Assembly: GCF_025264665.1 (NCBI RefSeq)
Contig: NZ_CP073697.1
Span: 1,488,001 to 1,552,000 of the forward strand
Direction of reading: 5' to 3'
Length of the DNA stretch: 64,000 nt
Source of the DNA: Edaphobacter flagellatus
GTDB lineage: Bacteria; Acidobacteriota; Terriglobia; Terriglobales; Acidobacteriaceae
Shown: piece by piece, positions 24,253 through 34,503 of the stretch
Position numbering within the stretch: position 1 is the stretch's first letter
Layout of the letters: the number at the start of each line of letters is the position of its first letter
Program-made: the position numbers and the translations under genes
Notes under the pieces: model-generated
The model's input: only the letters and a program-made list of their open reading frames with translations
Told to the model about the DNA's origin: nothing
The model's database searches: none

Positions 24253-27033
24253 ATGAGTCACGAACTGCCGAAAGCATACGATCCATCCATTATTGAAGAG
24301 CGCTGGGCCAAATACTGGGTTCAGGAGCGCCTGTTCGACGTCCCCACGCCTGAGGATACGAGCGATAAGTCGAAGAAGTTCACCATGCTGCTGCCGCCAC
24401 CCAATGTGACCGGACGGCTGCACATGGGTCATATGCTGAACCAGACGGAGATGGACATCCTGACGCGGTGGCACAGAATGCGTGGCGAAACCGCAGTCTG
24501 GGTGCCAGGGACCGATCACGCCGGCATCGCCACGCAGATGATGGTGGAGCGGCAGCTTGCCTCCAAAGGTAAGAACCGTCGCGACCTGGGTCGCGATGCC
24601 TTCATCGAGCGCGTATGGGAGTGGAAGGGTGTTTATGGCGGCGCAATCCTCGACCAGATGCGGCGGCTTGGCGCCAGCGTCGACTGGAGCCGCGAATACT
24701 TCACCATGGACGAGCGTCTGAGCGTAGCCGTGAAGGAGTGCTTCGTACGGCTATGGGAGCAGGGACTGATCTATCGCGGAGCCTACATCGTCAACTGGGA
24801 TCCTGCGATTCAAACAGCCGTCTCCGATCTTGAAGTGGAGCACGAAGAGCGCGTCGGCAAGATCTACCATGTGCGCTATCCGCTAGCTGATGGCACCGGT
24901 TCGATCGTTGTTGCCACGACGCGTCCGGAGACAATGCTCGGCGACGTCGCAGTTGCCGTCAATCCGACAGACGAGCGCTACACGGCAGTCATCGGCAAAC
25001 TGGTGAAGCTGCCACTGAGCGGCGTCAACGGAGGTCCCGAGCGAGAGATTCCGATCCTGGCCGACGATTGGGCCAAACCGGAGTTCGGCACGGGCGCCGT
25101 GAAGGTTACACCGGCACACGATCCAAATGACTTTGCCATTGGACAGCGGCATGGCCTGCCAAACCTCTCCATCCTGGATGAGATGGCCAACGTTGCGCTG
25201 CCCGGCTCACCTTACAATGGCATGGAGCGGTATGCGGCGCGTGAAAAGATTATCGAGGACCTGCGTGCGCAGGAACTTCTAGTCGACGTGAAAGACCATA
25301 CGCTTTCGATTGGCCTGAGCCAGCGCACCGGCGTGGTCATCGAGCCGCGGCTCTCGCAGCAGTGGTTCATTAAGATTCAACCCCTTGCCGACAGGGCGAT
25401 TGAAGCGGTGGACAAAGGATACATCCACTTTACGCCGGATCAGTACCGCAAGACCTACGAGGAGTGGATGAAGAACATCCACGACTGGTGCATCTCGCGG
25501 CAGTTGTGGTGGGGGCATCGCATTCCCGCATGGCACTGCGCAAAATGTGCGGAAATTACGGTGGCTCGCGACACACCGAGCGCATGCGGCAAGTGCGGAT
25601 CGAGCGAGTTGGCGCAGGAGACAGATGTTCTCGACACCTGGTTCTCCAGCGGCCTGCTTCCCTTCACAGCGTTTGGCTGGCCCGGCAAGGCGGGATCGAA
25701 CGGACTGACACCCGACCTTGCGGCCTTCTATCCGACAGAGCTTCTGGTCACCGGCTTCGACATCCTCTTCTTCTGGGTAGCGAGAATGGTGATGCTTGGC
25801 AGCCACTTCATGCTCGATGTACCGATGCCTGATGGCTCGAAGCGCACGCTGAAGGATGCCGTCCCGTTTCGCGAGGTCTACATTCATGCACTGGTGCGCG
25901 ATGCCGAGCGGCAGAAGATGTCGAAGACCAAGGGCAACGTGATTGATCCCATCGAAGTAGTGACGAAGTATGGCACGGATGCTGTCCGATTCACGCTGGC
26001 CAGCATGGCCTCTCCCGGCACCGATATCGCCTTCAACGAGTCGCGTACCGAAGGCTATCGGGCCTTCGCCAACAAGATATGGAATGCGGCGCGCTTCCTC
26101 TTTATGCAAATCGACCGCGCGAAGGAAGCTGGCTATAAGGCAGCAATGCCCTCCAGCGGCCTTGTGCCGGAGCTTCCCGCAGAGACTCCGCTGGAAACGC
26201 GATGGATCTTCGGCCGGTTGCACGCAGTCACGCGCGAAGTGGATAAGGCGCTTACCGATTATCGCTTCGACGAAGCAGCAGCGGCTGTCTATCAGTTTTT
26301 CTGGGGTGAGTTCTGCGACTGGTATCTGGAACTAGTTAAGCTGCGACTGGAGTTCGGCGAAGGTGTCGAGCACAATCCAATTACAGCCTTGACGCTGGCT
26401 TCTCTTGTTGCTGCATTTGAGGCTGCGCTGCGCCTGCTGAGCCCCTTTATGCCGTTCCTCACAGAAGAGCTCTGGCATGCTCTCTACGAAGGTAACGCGC
26501 CTGCGAAATCAATTGCGCTAACGCGTTATCCGCAGCCAGAAGATTTCGCAGCGGATGAGGCTTCGGTTGCAGCCATGACAACGCTGCAGGAATTGATTGT
26601 GACTGTTCGCGCACTCCGCAAGGAGTTGGGCGTACCGGAGAAGGAAGCGGCGCCCATCCAACTGCATGCAGAGAGCCGTGTTGTCGCTCTTGTCGACGCC
26701 AATCGTGACATGCTGTTACGGATGGCGCGCGTGTCGGAGGTTGAGTTCTCTGTCGCAGCCCTTTCAGGCGGTAACGCGCGATCCACAACGAGCTTTGACG
26801 TAGCGATTATCTACGAACGGCAGATCGACGTAGCAGCCGAGCGCGATCGCCTGACGAAAGAACTCGCCAAGCTCGACAAGGGCCTGTCTGCAGCCAAGAA
26901 GCAGCTCGGAAACGAGACCTTCATGGCAAAGGCTCCCGCACATATCGTCGAAGGGCTAAGGAAGCAGGCAGCCGAGACAATCATGCTTCGCGACAAGGCA
27001 CTTGCAGCGCTGGAGGCATTACCTTCGGCCTGA
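24253..27033 (+). CDS. valS: valine--tRNA ligase
   Basis: A 926-residue class I aminoacyl-tRNA synthetase charging tRNA-Val. Signature regions: PPPNVTGRLHMGHM (the HIGH motif reads H57-M-G-H60), the editing domain with TTRPETMLGD, QLWWGHRIPAWHC before a zinc-like cysteine set (CAKC, CGKCG), and KMSKTKGN as the KMSKS loop. The C-terminal coiled coil (VAAERDRLTKELAKLDKGL) specific to ValRS is present. The frame is open to 24007, but the conserved start is ATG 24253. It is the first gene of a plus-strand run reaching to 34791 with short gaps. Confidence 0.97.
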   Translation: MSHELPKAYDPSIIEERWAKYWVQERLFDVPTPEDTSDKSKKFTMLLPPPNVTGRLHMGHMLNQTEMDILTRWHRMRGETAVWVPGTDHAGIATQMMVERQLASKGKNRRDLGRDAFIERVWEWKGVYGGAILDQMRRLGASVDWSREYFTMDERLSVAVKECFVRLWEQGLIYRGAYIVNWDPAIQTAVSDLEVEHEERVGKIYHVRYPLADGTGSIVVATTRPETMLGDVAVAVNPTDERYTAVIGKLVKLPLSGVNGGPEREIPILADDWAKPEFGTGAVKVTPAHDPNDFAIGQRHGLPNLSILDEMANVALPGSPYNGMERYAAREKIIEDLRAQELLVDVKDHTLSIGLSQRTGVVIEPRLSQQWFIKIQPLADRAIEAVDKGYIHFTPDQYRKTYEEWMKNIHDWCISRQLWWGHRIPAWHCAKCAEITVARDTPSACGKCGSSELAQETDVLDTWFSSGLLPFTAFGWPGKAGSNGLTPDLAAFYPTELLVTGFDILFFWVARMVMLGSHFMLDVPMPDGSKRTLKDAVPFREVYIHALVRDAERQKMSKTKGNVIDPIEVVTKYGTDAVRFTLASMASPGTDIAFNESRTEGYRAFANKIWNAARFLFMQIDRAKEAGYKAAMPSSGLVPELPAETPLETRWIFGRLHAVTREVDKALTDYRFDEAAAAVYQFFWGEFCDWYLELVKLRLEFGEGVEHNPITALTLASLVAAFEAALRLLSPFMPFLTEELWHALYEGNAPAKSIALTRYPQPEDFAADEASVAAMTTLQELIVTVRALRKELGVPEKEAAPIQLHAESRVVALVDANRDMLLRMARVSEVEFSVAALSGGNARSTTSFDVAIIYERQIDVAAERDRLTKELAKLDKGLSAAKKQLGNETFMAKAPAHIVEGLRKQAAETIMLRDKALAALEALPSA

Positions 27034-27066
27034 CGCAGTAGATATCAGCAGGTTTAGGATTGAGGT

Positions 27067-27951
27067 ATGGACTGGAAGAGCAAACGGATACGGACTCTCC
27101 TCGAAGGCGCACTTGCTGAAGACAAGGCGGCGAATGACATCACCACGGCACTGACGATTGACCCGAAGCTGCGCGCTTCGGGAACGATCATCGCGAAGCA
27201 GGCGTGCGTCGTATCTGGCCTGGGGTGCATCCCTGTTTTTCTGGACATCTTTTCGAAGATGAGCAGCCAGTCGATGGGCCGCTTCGAGGTCGTCAGCCAT
27301 CCGGAGATCTTCGATGGCGTCAAAGTGCGCGCGGGCCAGCCGCTTGCGGTGATTCGCCACAATGCTGCGGCACTGCTCTCGACCGAACGCGTGATTCTGA
27401 ATCTGATGCAGCGCATGTGCGGCATCGCTACGCTGACCAACCAGTTCGTGATGGCCGTAGCCAAAACGAAGACTAAAGTGCTGGATACGCGCAAAACGAT
27501 TCCCGGCCTTCGCATGCTGGATAAATATGCGGTCAGCTGCGGCGGAGGCGTAAATCATCGGCTCGACTTGCAGGATGGCATCCTCATCAAGAACAATCAC
27601 ATCTCGCTTGGCGGCGGCCTGCCCCAGGTGTTGGAGAAGGCACTGAAAGGCCGCAAGGGCGGACAGACGGTGCAGGTTGAAGTGCGCACGCAAACCGAGC
27701 TTGAGCAGGCAATCGCTGGTGGTGCGGAATCGATTTTGCTGGACAATATGACGCCGGCGCAGGTGAAGAAGGCCGTTAAGCAGATTCGCTCGGCGTTGCC
27801 TGGCGTGCCGATCGAAGCCTCAGGCAACATGAACCTGAAGACAGTACGCAAGTATGCACTGGCCGGAGTGGACTTCGTCTCCGTAGGCGCGCTGACGCAT
27901 TCCGCAATCGCGGTCGATCTGAGCATGCGTATCACTGCAGATGTGTACTAA
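27067..27951 (+). CDS. nadC: nicotinate-nucleotide pyrophosphorylase (carboxylating)
   Basis: A 294-residue quinolinate phosphoribosyltransferase, which converts quinolinate and PRPP to nicotinate mononucleotide in de novo NAD synthesis. Motifs: ALAEDKAANDITT, LSTERVILNLMQRMCGIAT, DTRKTIPGLRMLDKYAV, GGGVNHRLDLQDGILIKNNH and EASGNMNLKTVRKYA. Seven bases separate it from birA. nadA and nadB are not in the window. Grouping with birA and coaX forms a small cofactor cluster. Confidence 0.96.
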   Translation: MDWKSKRIRTLLEGALAEDKAANDITTALTIDPKLRASGTIIAKQACVVSGLGCIPVFLDIFSKMSSQSMGRFEVVSHPEIFDGVKVRAGQPLAVIRHNAAALLSTERVILNLMQRMCGIATLTNQFVMAVAKTKTKVLDTRKTIPGLRMLDKYAVSCGGGVNHRLDLQDGILIKNNHISLGGGLPQVLEKALKGRKGGQTVQVEVRTQTELEQAIAGGAESILLDNMTPAQVKKAVKQIRSALPGVPIEASGNMNLKTVRKYALAGVDFVSVGALTHSAIAVDLSMRITADVY

Positions 27952-27957
27952 CAGCAA

Positions 27958-28767
27958 ATGGCATTCGATCTGGAAGCAATCGTAAGAGGCCTTACCGATA
28001 CACGATTCGGAACCCGCATCCGGCACTTTGATTCGGTAGGATCAACCAACACACTTGCACTTGAAGCGGCGCAGGCTGGTGCAGATGAGGGCGTGTGGAT
28101 TGCCGACGAGCAGACCGCGGGAAGAGGACGCGGAAATCATAACTGGCATTCTGCAGCGGGCAGTGGGCTCTATGTGAGCGCTCTGGTCAAGCCTCCAATA
28201 CCTGCCCGCGATGCTCTTCCCATATCTCTCGCTACCGGACTTGCGGCGAAGTCTGCAATCGCTGAAGTTACGGGATTGGAGATCGATATCCGATGGCCGA
28301 ACGATCTGTTAATCGGGTCAAAAAAGTGCGGAGGCATCCTGGTCGAGACGGCGATTGCGCCTGAACAAGCCGGCCGCCCTGCGATGCTGCGCTACGCCGT
28401 GATCGGGGTTGGCATCAACCTGAACCATGCCGCGTTTCCGCCAGAACTGGCTTCACAGGCGACATCGCTTCGGATTGAAACGGGCAATAAAGTCTCACGC
28501 GAGGAACTGCTCGTCGCCTTGCTGAGGCAGATCGAAGACGAGATGGCTTTGCTGGTGCGCGGCTGGCAAGGTACAGACAACGGTCCTGGGCTATACGCCA
28601 GATTCGCCGAGGCCTCCACCTGGGTTCGCGGGAAACATGTGCGCGTCGATGAGGCTGGTGGATATACTGGCGTGACGGACGGCTTGAACGCACGTGGTTT
28701 CCTTGAAGTGAACTGCGACGACGGCCAACGACGCACGGTGCTCTCGGGCGGCGTGCGCGAGATCTAA
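27958..28767 (+). CDS. birA: biotin--[acetyl-CoA-carboxylase] ligase
   Basis: A 269-residue biotin protein ligase that adenylates biotin and attaches it to the carboxyl carrier protein. The nucleotide loop GRGRGN is at 55-60, followed by WPNDLLIGSKKCGGILVE with the catalytic lysine region, and an SH3-like C-terminal domain (GVTDGLNARGFLEV). There is no N-terminal helix-turn-helix, so it is the short form that cannot act as the biotin operon repressor. It starts 6 bases after nadC. Confidence 0.95.
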   Translation: MAFDLEAIVRGLTDTRFGTRIRHFDSVGSTNTLALEAAQAGADEGVWIADEQTAGRGRGNHNWHSAAGSGLYVSALVKPPIPARDALPISLATGLAAKSAIAEVTGLEIDIRWPNDLLIGSKKCGGILVETAIAPEQAGRPAMLRYAVIGVGINLNHAAFPPELASQATSLRIETGNKVSREELLVALLRQIEDEMALLVRGWQGTDNGPGLYARFAEASTWVRGKHVRVDEAGGYTGVTDGLNARGFLEVNCDDGQRRTVLSGGVREI

Positions 28768-28794
28768 CAGCAGGAGCGAGGCGGGAGAGCGAAG

Positions 28795-29595
28795 ATGCTA
28801 CTGGCACTCGATGTAGGCAATACAAACGCAGTCTTTGGACTATTCGATCTAAATAACGGCAAGCCCAAGGTAATCGCCGATTGGCGCATCACAACACCGA
28901 CCGATCAGACTGTCGATGAATTCGGCATTTTGTTGCAGGATCTCTTCACATTACGCGGCCTGAAGAGCGACGTAGTCACAGGAGTTGCCGTCTCGTCCGT
29001 CGTACCTCCGCTCGATTCCATGCTGCGCAAGGCATGCGAGGTCTACTTCAAAGCGAAGCCGCTCTTTATAGAGCCGGGAGTCAAGACCGGCCTGCCGATA
29101 CTAACCGACAATCCTACTGAAGTGGGCGCTGATCGCATCGTGAACTGCGTGGCAGCATACGAAGAGTTCGGCGGACCGGCCATCGTGGTAGACATGGGCA
29201 CAGCAACAACCTTCGATGTCGTCTCGAAAAAAGGCGAGTTCCTCGGCGGAGCTATTGCTCCCGGGCTCGGCATCTCTGCAGGAGCCTTATTTTCGCGCGC
29301 TGCGCGGCTGCCTCGCATCGACATCAAAAAGCCTGCCAAAGTCGTTGGAACCAATACGGTCGACAACCTCCAGATAGGCCTTTACTACGGCTATATCGGT
29401 CTCGTGGATGGCATTCTCGAACGTATGATCGCGGAGCTGGGGCCTGACACGAAGACGATCGCCACCGGAGGACTCGCCAAATTAATTGCTGGCGGATCGA
29501 AGTACATCGCCGCCGTGGATGAGATGTTGACGCTGAACGGGCTCCGAATCATCTACGAACGAAGCCTTGTCAGGAATAAGCGGCATAGCTCCTAA
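28795..29595 (+). CDS. coaX: type III pantothenate kinase
   Basis: A 266-residue kinase of the acetate/sugar kinase superfamily that phosphorylates pantothenate, the first step of coenzyme A synthesis. It opens with the phosphate-binding LLALDVGNTNAVFGLFD and carries VGADRIVNCVAAYE, VVDMGTATTFDVVS, GGAIAPGLGIS and TGGLAKLI, all standard for CoaX. Such enzymes need a monovalent cation and are not inhibited by CoA. GGAG and AGCGAAG precede the ATG. Confidence 0.96.
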   Translation: MLLALDVGNTNAVFGLFDLNNGKPKVIADWRITTPTDQTVDEFGILLQDLFTLRGLKSDVVTGVAVSSVVPPLDSMLRKACEVYFKAKPLFIEPGVKTGLPILTDNPTEVGADRIVNCVAAYEEFGGPAIVVDMGTATTFDVVSKKGEFLGGAIAPGLGISAGALFSRAARLPRIDIKKPAKVVGTNTVDNLQIGLYYGYIGLVDGILERMIAELGPDTKTIATGGLAKLIAGGSKYIAAVDEMLTLNGLRIIYERSLVRNKRHSS

Positions 29596-29615
29596 GGCTC
29601 TATGCTGAACAAGCA

Positions 29616-30335
29616 ATGCGGAATTATTTTAATTACTTCACTGAGATCGAAGAACGTTTCCAGCAGCGACGAGGCTCGCTGCTAATGTTGTCTACTCTGG
29701 ATTGGGCACTGATCGAAACATGGCGCGAAGCGGGGATTCCCCTGGAGGCTGTGCTCCGTGGAATCGATACCGCATTCGATAAATATGACGAAAAGATACG
29801 ACGTTCCCCCCGCACAACGCGCAAAGTGAACGGACTGGCATGGTGCGCTCAAAGCGTAATGGAGGCCACAGAACAAGCGATGGAGGCCGCCATCGGTGCT
29901 GCTCCTGCCGAAGACGCAGCGACATCAGAAAGTGGATTCGAGACCGAGCGCATCGCTTCCTATCTTGAGGACAATGCGAACTCCATTGAGGCTGCTCAGC
30001 TACCTGTGCCTGCAGATACAGTCGCTCTGGAGAGCGTAACCAGGTTGCGTTCTCTGGCATCGGCTCTGCGCGCAGAACCAGCAAACTCTTTTCTTGAAGA
30101 GCTCGATCGGACACTCACGGTACTGGAAGAAAAGCTATTCGCGGGTTTGCTCACGGCAACCGAAGAAGACAAGTTGACCGCGCTACGCGATCAGGCAGCG
30201 CGCGAGTTGGCGCCGTATCGAGGAAAGATGCAGGCGGTCCAGATTAAGCAGGTACAGCAACAGTTCCTGCAGAAGCGATTATTGGAAGCTCATCATCTTC
30301 CCCGCCTGAGCCTCTTTTATATGAGGCTGGATTAG
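29616..30335 (+). CDS. conserved helical hypothetical protein
   Basis: A 239-residue protein predicted to be mostly helical, with an N-terminal FTEIEERFQQRRGSLLMLSTLDWALIE-like region and a charged C-terminal helix (KMQAVQIKQVQQQFLQKRLL). The segment ETWREAGIPLEAVLRGID, followed by FDKY and RSPRTTRKVN, looks like a conserved core, because it is rich in Trp, Gly and charged residues. I do not recognise a family. It sits 20 bases after coaX and 2 bases before the RNA methyltransferase, so it is cotranscribed with them. No signal or membrane segment is seen. Confidence 0.7.
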   Translation: MRNYFNYFTEIEERFQQRRGSLLMLSTLDWALIETWREAGIPLEAVLRGIDTAFDKYDEKIRRSPRTTRKVNGLAWCAQSVMEATEQAMEAAIGAAPAEDAATSESGFETERIASYLEDNANSIEAAQLPVPADTVALESVTRLRSLASALRAEPANSFLEELDRTLTVLEEKLFAGLLTATEEDKLTALRDQAARELAPYRGKMQAVQIKQVQQQFLQKRLLEAHHLPRLSLFYMRLD

Positions 30336-30337
30336 CC

Positions 30338-31645
30338 ATGGCGATAAAGCTGCATATCGAAAAAGTGATCTATGGAGGAAGTGGTCTCGCTCACACAGAC
30401 GAGGGCGACGCAGTCTTCGTCCCATTTACTTTGCCGGGCGAGCTGGCCGAAGCCTCTCTGGACGAACGGAAAAGTAATTTTTCTGAAGCAGCACTCTTAC
30501 GTGTCTTAGAACCATCACCTGACCGAATCGAGCCTGGATGCCTTCATTTTGGCGTCTGTGGTGGATGCCACTACCAGCAGGCCTTCTATGAAACACAGCT
30601 GCGCATCAAGCGGGATATCCTGCTGGAGACGCTAACCCGTTCCGGCCTTTCATCCATTCCTGAAATCAGCACTCTGGCGGCAGAGCCGTGGGCCTACAGA
30701 AACCGCATACGCCTGCGTATCGTCGAGGTGGACGGGAAATTCCGTGTAGGTTATCTTCGTCGCGGCTCCTCAGAATTCTTGCCAATACAGATGTGTCTTA
30801 TCGCTGCGCCGCTTTTATGGCGTGCTGCGGAAGCGCTGCTCTCTGTCGATGAAACCTCTCCCGTATGGCTTCGCGCGGCAGAAGAGGTAGAGTTTTTTAC
30901 GACATCGGATCAGAGTGCGTTGCAGATGATGCTTTTTCTTCGACGCCAGCCTGCGCCTTCATTCGAGACATTTTGTGGCAAACTTCAGGCGAAGCTCCCG
31001 GAGCTAAAAGGTGTCGGCATTGCCATTATCGAACGCGAGAACCGCAACAGAAAGGCGCAGCGCGTGCGGCCCGGAGCATTTTGGGGTGCAGATGGCCTCA
31101 ATTGCAGCGTCGGCGAGGAGCGCTACTGGGTAAGCCGTGGCTCCTTCTTTCAGGTCAACCGCTTCTTGATCGAAGATCTGGTCACGCTGGTGACAGCGCA
31201 TCGTCAAGGAGCACTCGCATGGGATCTTTATGCCGGGGTTGGTCTTTTTTCACGAGCTCTTGCGAAAAGCTTTTCAGAAGTAGTAGCCGTGGAAGCTTCA
31301 GGAGGCGATCTGTTGCGGAGTTTTCGTGGCAAGGGCCGTCGTGCCATTGAAGCGACTACCGTCGATTTTCTCCGTCAGGCAGCGCTCGAGCGAGATCGCC
31401 CAGATCTGGTCGTGATGGACCCCCCGCGGGCAGGTGTTGGCATGGAGGCTTGTTCTCTGCTTGCGCGCATTCGCCCCGGAGAGATCGTTTATGTCTCCTG
31501 CGATCCGGTCACTCTGGGCCGTGACTTGAAGGTAATGGTAGACTCCGGCTACAGGATTCATCAGTTACACATGGTCGACATGTTTCCGCAGACGTTCCAT
31601 CAGGAGACTGTGGCAATACTTCGCCATGACGCCATCAAGCAGTAG
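30338..31645 (+). CDS. 23S rRNA/tRNA uracil-5-methyltransferase (RlmD/TrmA family)
   Basis: A 435-residue SAM-dependent RNA methyltransferase. Order of parts: an N-terminal TRAM domain (KVIYGGSGLAHTDEGDAVFVPF), a 4Fe-4S set C68-x5-C74-x2-C77 with a later Cys (QMCLIAAP), a SAM site DLYAGVGLFS, VVMDPPRAG, and the nucleophile in VYVSCDPVTLGRD, ending with the MVDMFPQTFHQETV base region. Members make 5-methyluridine in 23S rRNA (U747 or U1939) or tRNA U54; the exact target cannot be read. It starts 2 bases after the preceding gene. Confidence 0.92.
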   Translation: MAIKLHIEKVIYGGSGLAHTDEGDAVFVPFTLPGELAEASLDERKSNFSEAALLRVLEPSPDRIEPGCLHFGVCGGCHYQQAFYETQLRIKRDILLETLTRSGLSSIPEISTLAAEPWAYRNRIRLRIVEVDGKFRVGYLRRGSSEFLPIQMCLIAAPLLWRAAEALLSVDETSPVWLRAAEEVEFFTTSDQSALQMMLFLRRQPAPSFETFCGKLQAKLPELKGVGIAIIERENRNRKAQRVRPGAFWGADGLNCSVGEERYWVSRGSFFQVNRFLIEDLVTLVTAHRQGALAWDLYAGVGLFSRALAKSFSEVVAVEASGGDLLRSFRGKGRRAIEATTVDFLRQAALERDRPDLVVMDPPRAGVGMEACSLLARIRPGEIVYVSCDPVTLGRDLKVMVDSGYRIHQLHMVDMFPQTFHQETVAILRHDAIKQ

Positions 31646-31708
31646 TTAGCAGGGGAGTCCTATCTGACGGGCCACGCAGAGCAGTACAAGGCCATCACTC
31701 TGGAGCCG

Positions 31709-34366
31709 TTGAAGTTTCGCAGAATGCCGTTGCTCGCGGCTGCGTGTTGGTTTGCCTTGGGCATTGCCATGGCGCGAAACTTGGTCCCGGCTCTTCTTTT
31801 CGTAGTCGCGATCCTGCTGCTTACTACGATTACTTTTTTCGCGTGGCGCTGGTCATCACGATTCGCAATATTCCCCGTCGCAGCATTATGGGTAACCGCA
31901 GGTGCCTTAAGCTGGCAGTTTCAGCCGGCTCCCCCGGCTCAACGCGAATTAGTACAGTATGCAGATGGCCTGAGCCGGATGGTTCGCGGGCATGTTGTTC
32001 GCGTACGAAAGCTTCCCCTCCAAAACAAACCGTTCGACCAGGACAACGATCCTGCCTGGTGGATCGAGCGCGAGCCTGAAGCTCTGGCCGGTCTTTCGGT
32101 CGATATCGCCGTCGATGCAATGGAAGAGGTCACACCTGATGTCTCTCGCATGGTACCTGTCGCCGGGGGAGTGCGAACGACGGTGCTCTCTCAGGATGGC
32201 CATCTACCTGACCTTACGTGTGGCGATGTCATCGAGGCCCCACTCCGGCTCAGAACACCCCTTCGTTACCGCGACCCCGGCGCATGGCAATATGCCGACT
32301 ATCTTCTTGCGCAAGGCATCAGCGTCCATACAACTGCCCGCGTTGCAAAAATTCGTGTTCTATCCAACACATCCATCAGCGCGAAGTGTCGCTTGTTTGC
32401 CGCGCAAAGCTGGGCTTCGGAAAAGATGCTCACGTTCGTGGAATCGAAAGTCAACCGGCGAATGCCTAGTCTATTCAGACTGACCGAAGATGACGCGGGC
32501 ATGCTCAATGCGATGCTTTTTGGTGATCGAACACGCTTGAATCATTCGCTTCGTGTCGGCTTCGAGCGAACAGGCTCCTTCCATCTCTTCGTCGTATCGG
32601 GAATGCACGTCGCTCTCCTCGCCGGACTTGTTCTTTGGACTCTCAGGAGGCTGCGCGTCTCCGAATGGGTGGCGACTTTTATCACATTACCCACGATGGC
32701 TGCCTATGCTTTTCTGACCGGCTTTGGAGCTCCTGTACAAAGAGCTTTATTTATGACTGCAGTCTTCCTGATCGCACGTCTGATCGCGCGTGAACGCAGT
32801 GTCTTGAATGCGCTGGGTGCAGCTGCCCTGGCCGAGCTTGTATGGAATCCTGCAAGCCTCTACGAGGCCAGCTTTCAGATGACGTTTCTTGCGATCTTCG
32901 CGATCGCGGGCATTGCAGTCCCTATGGGCGAGCGCAGCTTTCTTCCCTGGGCTAAAGCCTCACGTAAGCTCAATCAGCTTTGGCTCGACCCTGTGCTTCC
33001 TCCAAGAATTACACAGTTCCGCGTGATGTTGCGGCTTTGGGACGAAGAACTGGCCGAGGTCTTTGGCAGCTGGATATCCCGATTGCCTATCTTCCTGATA
33101 CGCAGTGCACTGTGGATCTCCGAGCTGGCGCTGATAGGATTCGTCGCAGAGCTTGTCATGGCCTTGCCTATGGCTCTCTACTTTCATCGCGCTACGATCT
33201 TCGCCTTACCCGCGAACATGTTGACCATCCCTGTTATTGGACTACTCGCGCCACTCGCGATCGTTACATTCCTCTTCTCCCTCATCTCTCCTATCTTGGC
33301 GATGCCCCCTTCAGCAGCAACTGCTGCTCTGCTGCACTGCATTCAACAAATCATCGCAAACGTAAGCCATTTCCATGCGGCCGATCTAAGAGTCCCAGGA
33401 CCAGCATGGTGGGTAGCCCTGCTTGCATTTCTCATCTGGATATTTTGCATGTGGGCGATACGACGTGCATCCATTCTGGCGCGGATTGCCGTTTTGGCGT
33501 TACCGCTAGGCACACTGCTTGTACTGTGGCCTGAACGTGCTAACACCACAGCAAACAAGCTTGAGATCACGGCGATTGATGTTGGTCAGGGCGATTCCCT
33601 TCTTGTTGTGAGCCCGGATGGCCACACAGCCTTGGTTGATGCCGGAGGCCCAGTCGGAGGCCTGAATGAAGCGGCCGCAACAGTCAGCAACTTTGACATT
33701 GGCGATCAGGTCGTCTCTCCGTATCTTTGGTCTCGTCAAATTCGACAGCTGGATGTACTCGTGCTTAGCCATGCACATAGCGATCACATGGGCGGTATGG
33801 CAGCTGTAATACGCAACTTTCATCCACGCGAACTGTGGGTTTCAGCCTCACCCGACTCGGATGCCTACCGCGCTCTGATACATGCGGCGGCCGACCTCGG
33901 AGTCCAAGTACGATACCTGTACGCCGGTGACGATGTTTTATGGGGAGGCACGCAGGTCAAAGTTCTTGCTCCTGAACCCGGGTACAAGAATGCCTTCCAG
34001 CCTTCCAACAACGATTCCCTTGTTCTGCGCATCGAGTACGGGCTTTCTTCTGTTCTGCTGGAGGGAGATGCCGAAGCACTCAGCGAAGAGAATATGTTGT
34101 CTCGAGGACTCGAGCCGGTAACGCTATTGAAGGTTGGGCATCATGGCAGCAAATCGTCTACAACTCAGGCATTTTTCACTGCGCTAAAGCCGAAGGATGC
34201 GGTCATCTCTGTCGGAAAAAACAACACATTTGGCCACCCTCGTGGCGAAGTGATTCAACGCATAGCAGATAACGGTACAAAGCTCTTTCGAACCGACGAA
34301 TTTGGATTGACGACATTCCTGCTGGATCGTGACGGAAGCATTCAAGCTACACCGGTATTACCCTAA
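31709..34366 (+). CDS. comEC: ComEC/Rec2 DNA uptake channel
   Basis: An 885-residue inner-membrane protein of natural transformation. Parts: an N-terminal membrane and oligonucleotide-binding-like region (DUF4131, about 1-260), the multi-helix Competence domain (about 265-620, GSFHLFVVSGMHVALLAGL, FGAPVQRALFMT), and a C-terminal metallo-beta-lactamase domain (about 640-885) with DVGQGDS, LSHAHSDHMGG, LEGDAE and VGHHGSKSS. ComEC conducts single-stranded DNA into the cytoplasm, and the nuclease-like domain may degrade the other strand. The start is uncertain: TTG 31709 or ATG 31724, both with poor ribosome sites. No other competence genes are in the window. Confidence 0.93.
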   Translation: MKFRRMPLLAAACWFALGIAMARNLVPALLFVVAILLLTTITFFAWRWSSRFAIFPVAALWVTAGALSWQFQPAPPAQRELVQYADGLSRMVRGHVVRVRKLPLQNKPFDQDNDPAWWIEREPEALAGLSVDIAVDAMEEVTPDVSRMVPVAGGVRTTVLSQDGHLPDLTCGDVIEAPLRLRTPLRYRDPGAWQYADYLLAQGISVHTTARVAKIRVLSNTSISAKCRLFAAQSWASEKMLTFVESKVNRRMPSLFRLTEDDAGMLNAMLFGDRTRLNHSLRVGFERTGSFHLFVVSGMHVALLAGLVLWTLRRLRVSEWVATFITLPTMAAYAFLTGFGAPVQRALFMTAVFLIARLIARERSVLNALGAAALAELVWNPASLYEASFQMTFLAIFAIAGIAVPMGERSFLPWAKASRKLNQLWLDPVLPPRITQFRVMLRLWDEELAEVFGSWISRLPIFLIRSALWISELALIGFVAELVMALPMALYFHRATIFALPANMLTIPVIGLLAPLAIVTFLFSLISPILAMPPSAATAALLHCIQQIIANVSHFHAADLRVPGPAWWVALLAFLIWIFCMWAIRRASILARIAVLALPLGTLLVLWPERANTTANKLEITAIDVGQGDSLLVVSPDGHTALVDAGGPVGGLNEAAATVSNFDIGDQVVSPYLWSRQIRQLDVLVLSHAHSDHMGGMAAVIRNFHPRELWVSASPDSDAYRALIHAAADLGVQVRYLYAGDDVLWGGTQVKVLAPEPGYKNAFQPSNNDSLVLRIEYGLSSVLLEGDAEALSEENMLSRGLEPVTLLKVGHHGSKSSTTQAFFTALKPKDAVISVGKNNTFGHPRGEVIQRIADNGTKLFRTDEFGLTTFLLDRDGSIQATPVLP

Positions 34367-34503
34367 ATACCACCTCCACTACAGCCATCAGAGATCTCGC
34401 AACTGCACGTACTGCGAGGAACCTTGCATGATGGCACCTGCGAAATTTTCTCGCTACAAACTATCGACCGGAGTAAGGTGAAACCAGCGGAGGACAAAGG
34501 CTC

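Noticed and set aside
25279..26223. 314-residue minus-strand frame inside valS
   Set aside because: Antisense to a conserved synthetase; no family pattern.
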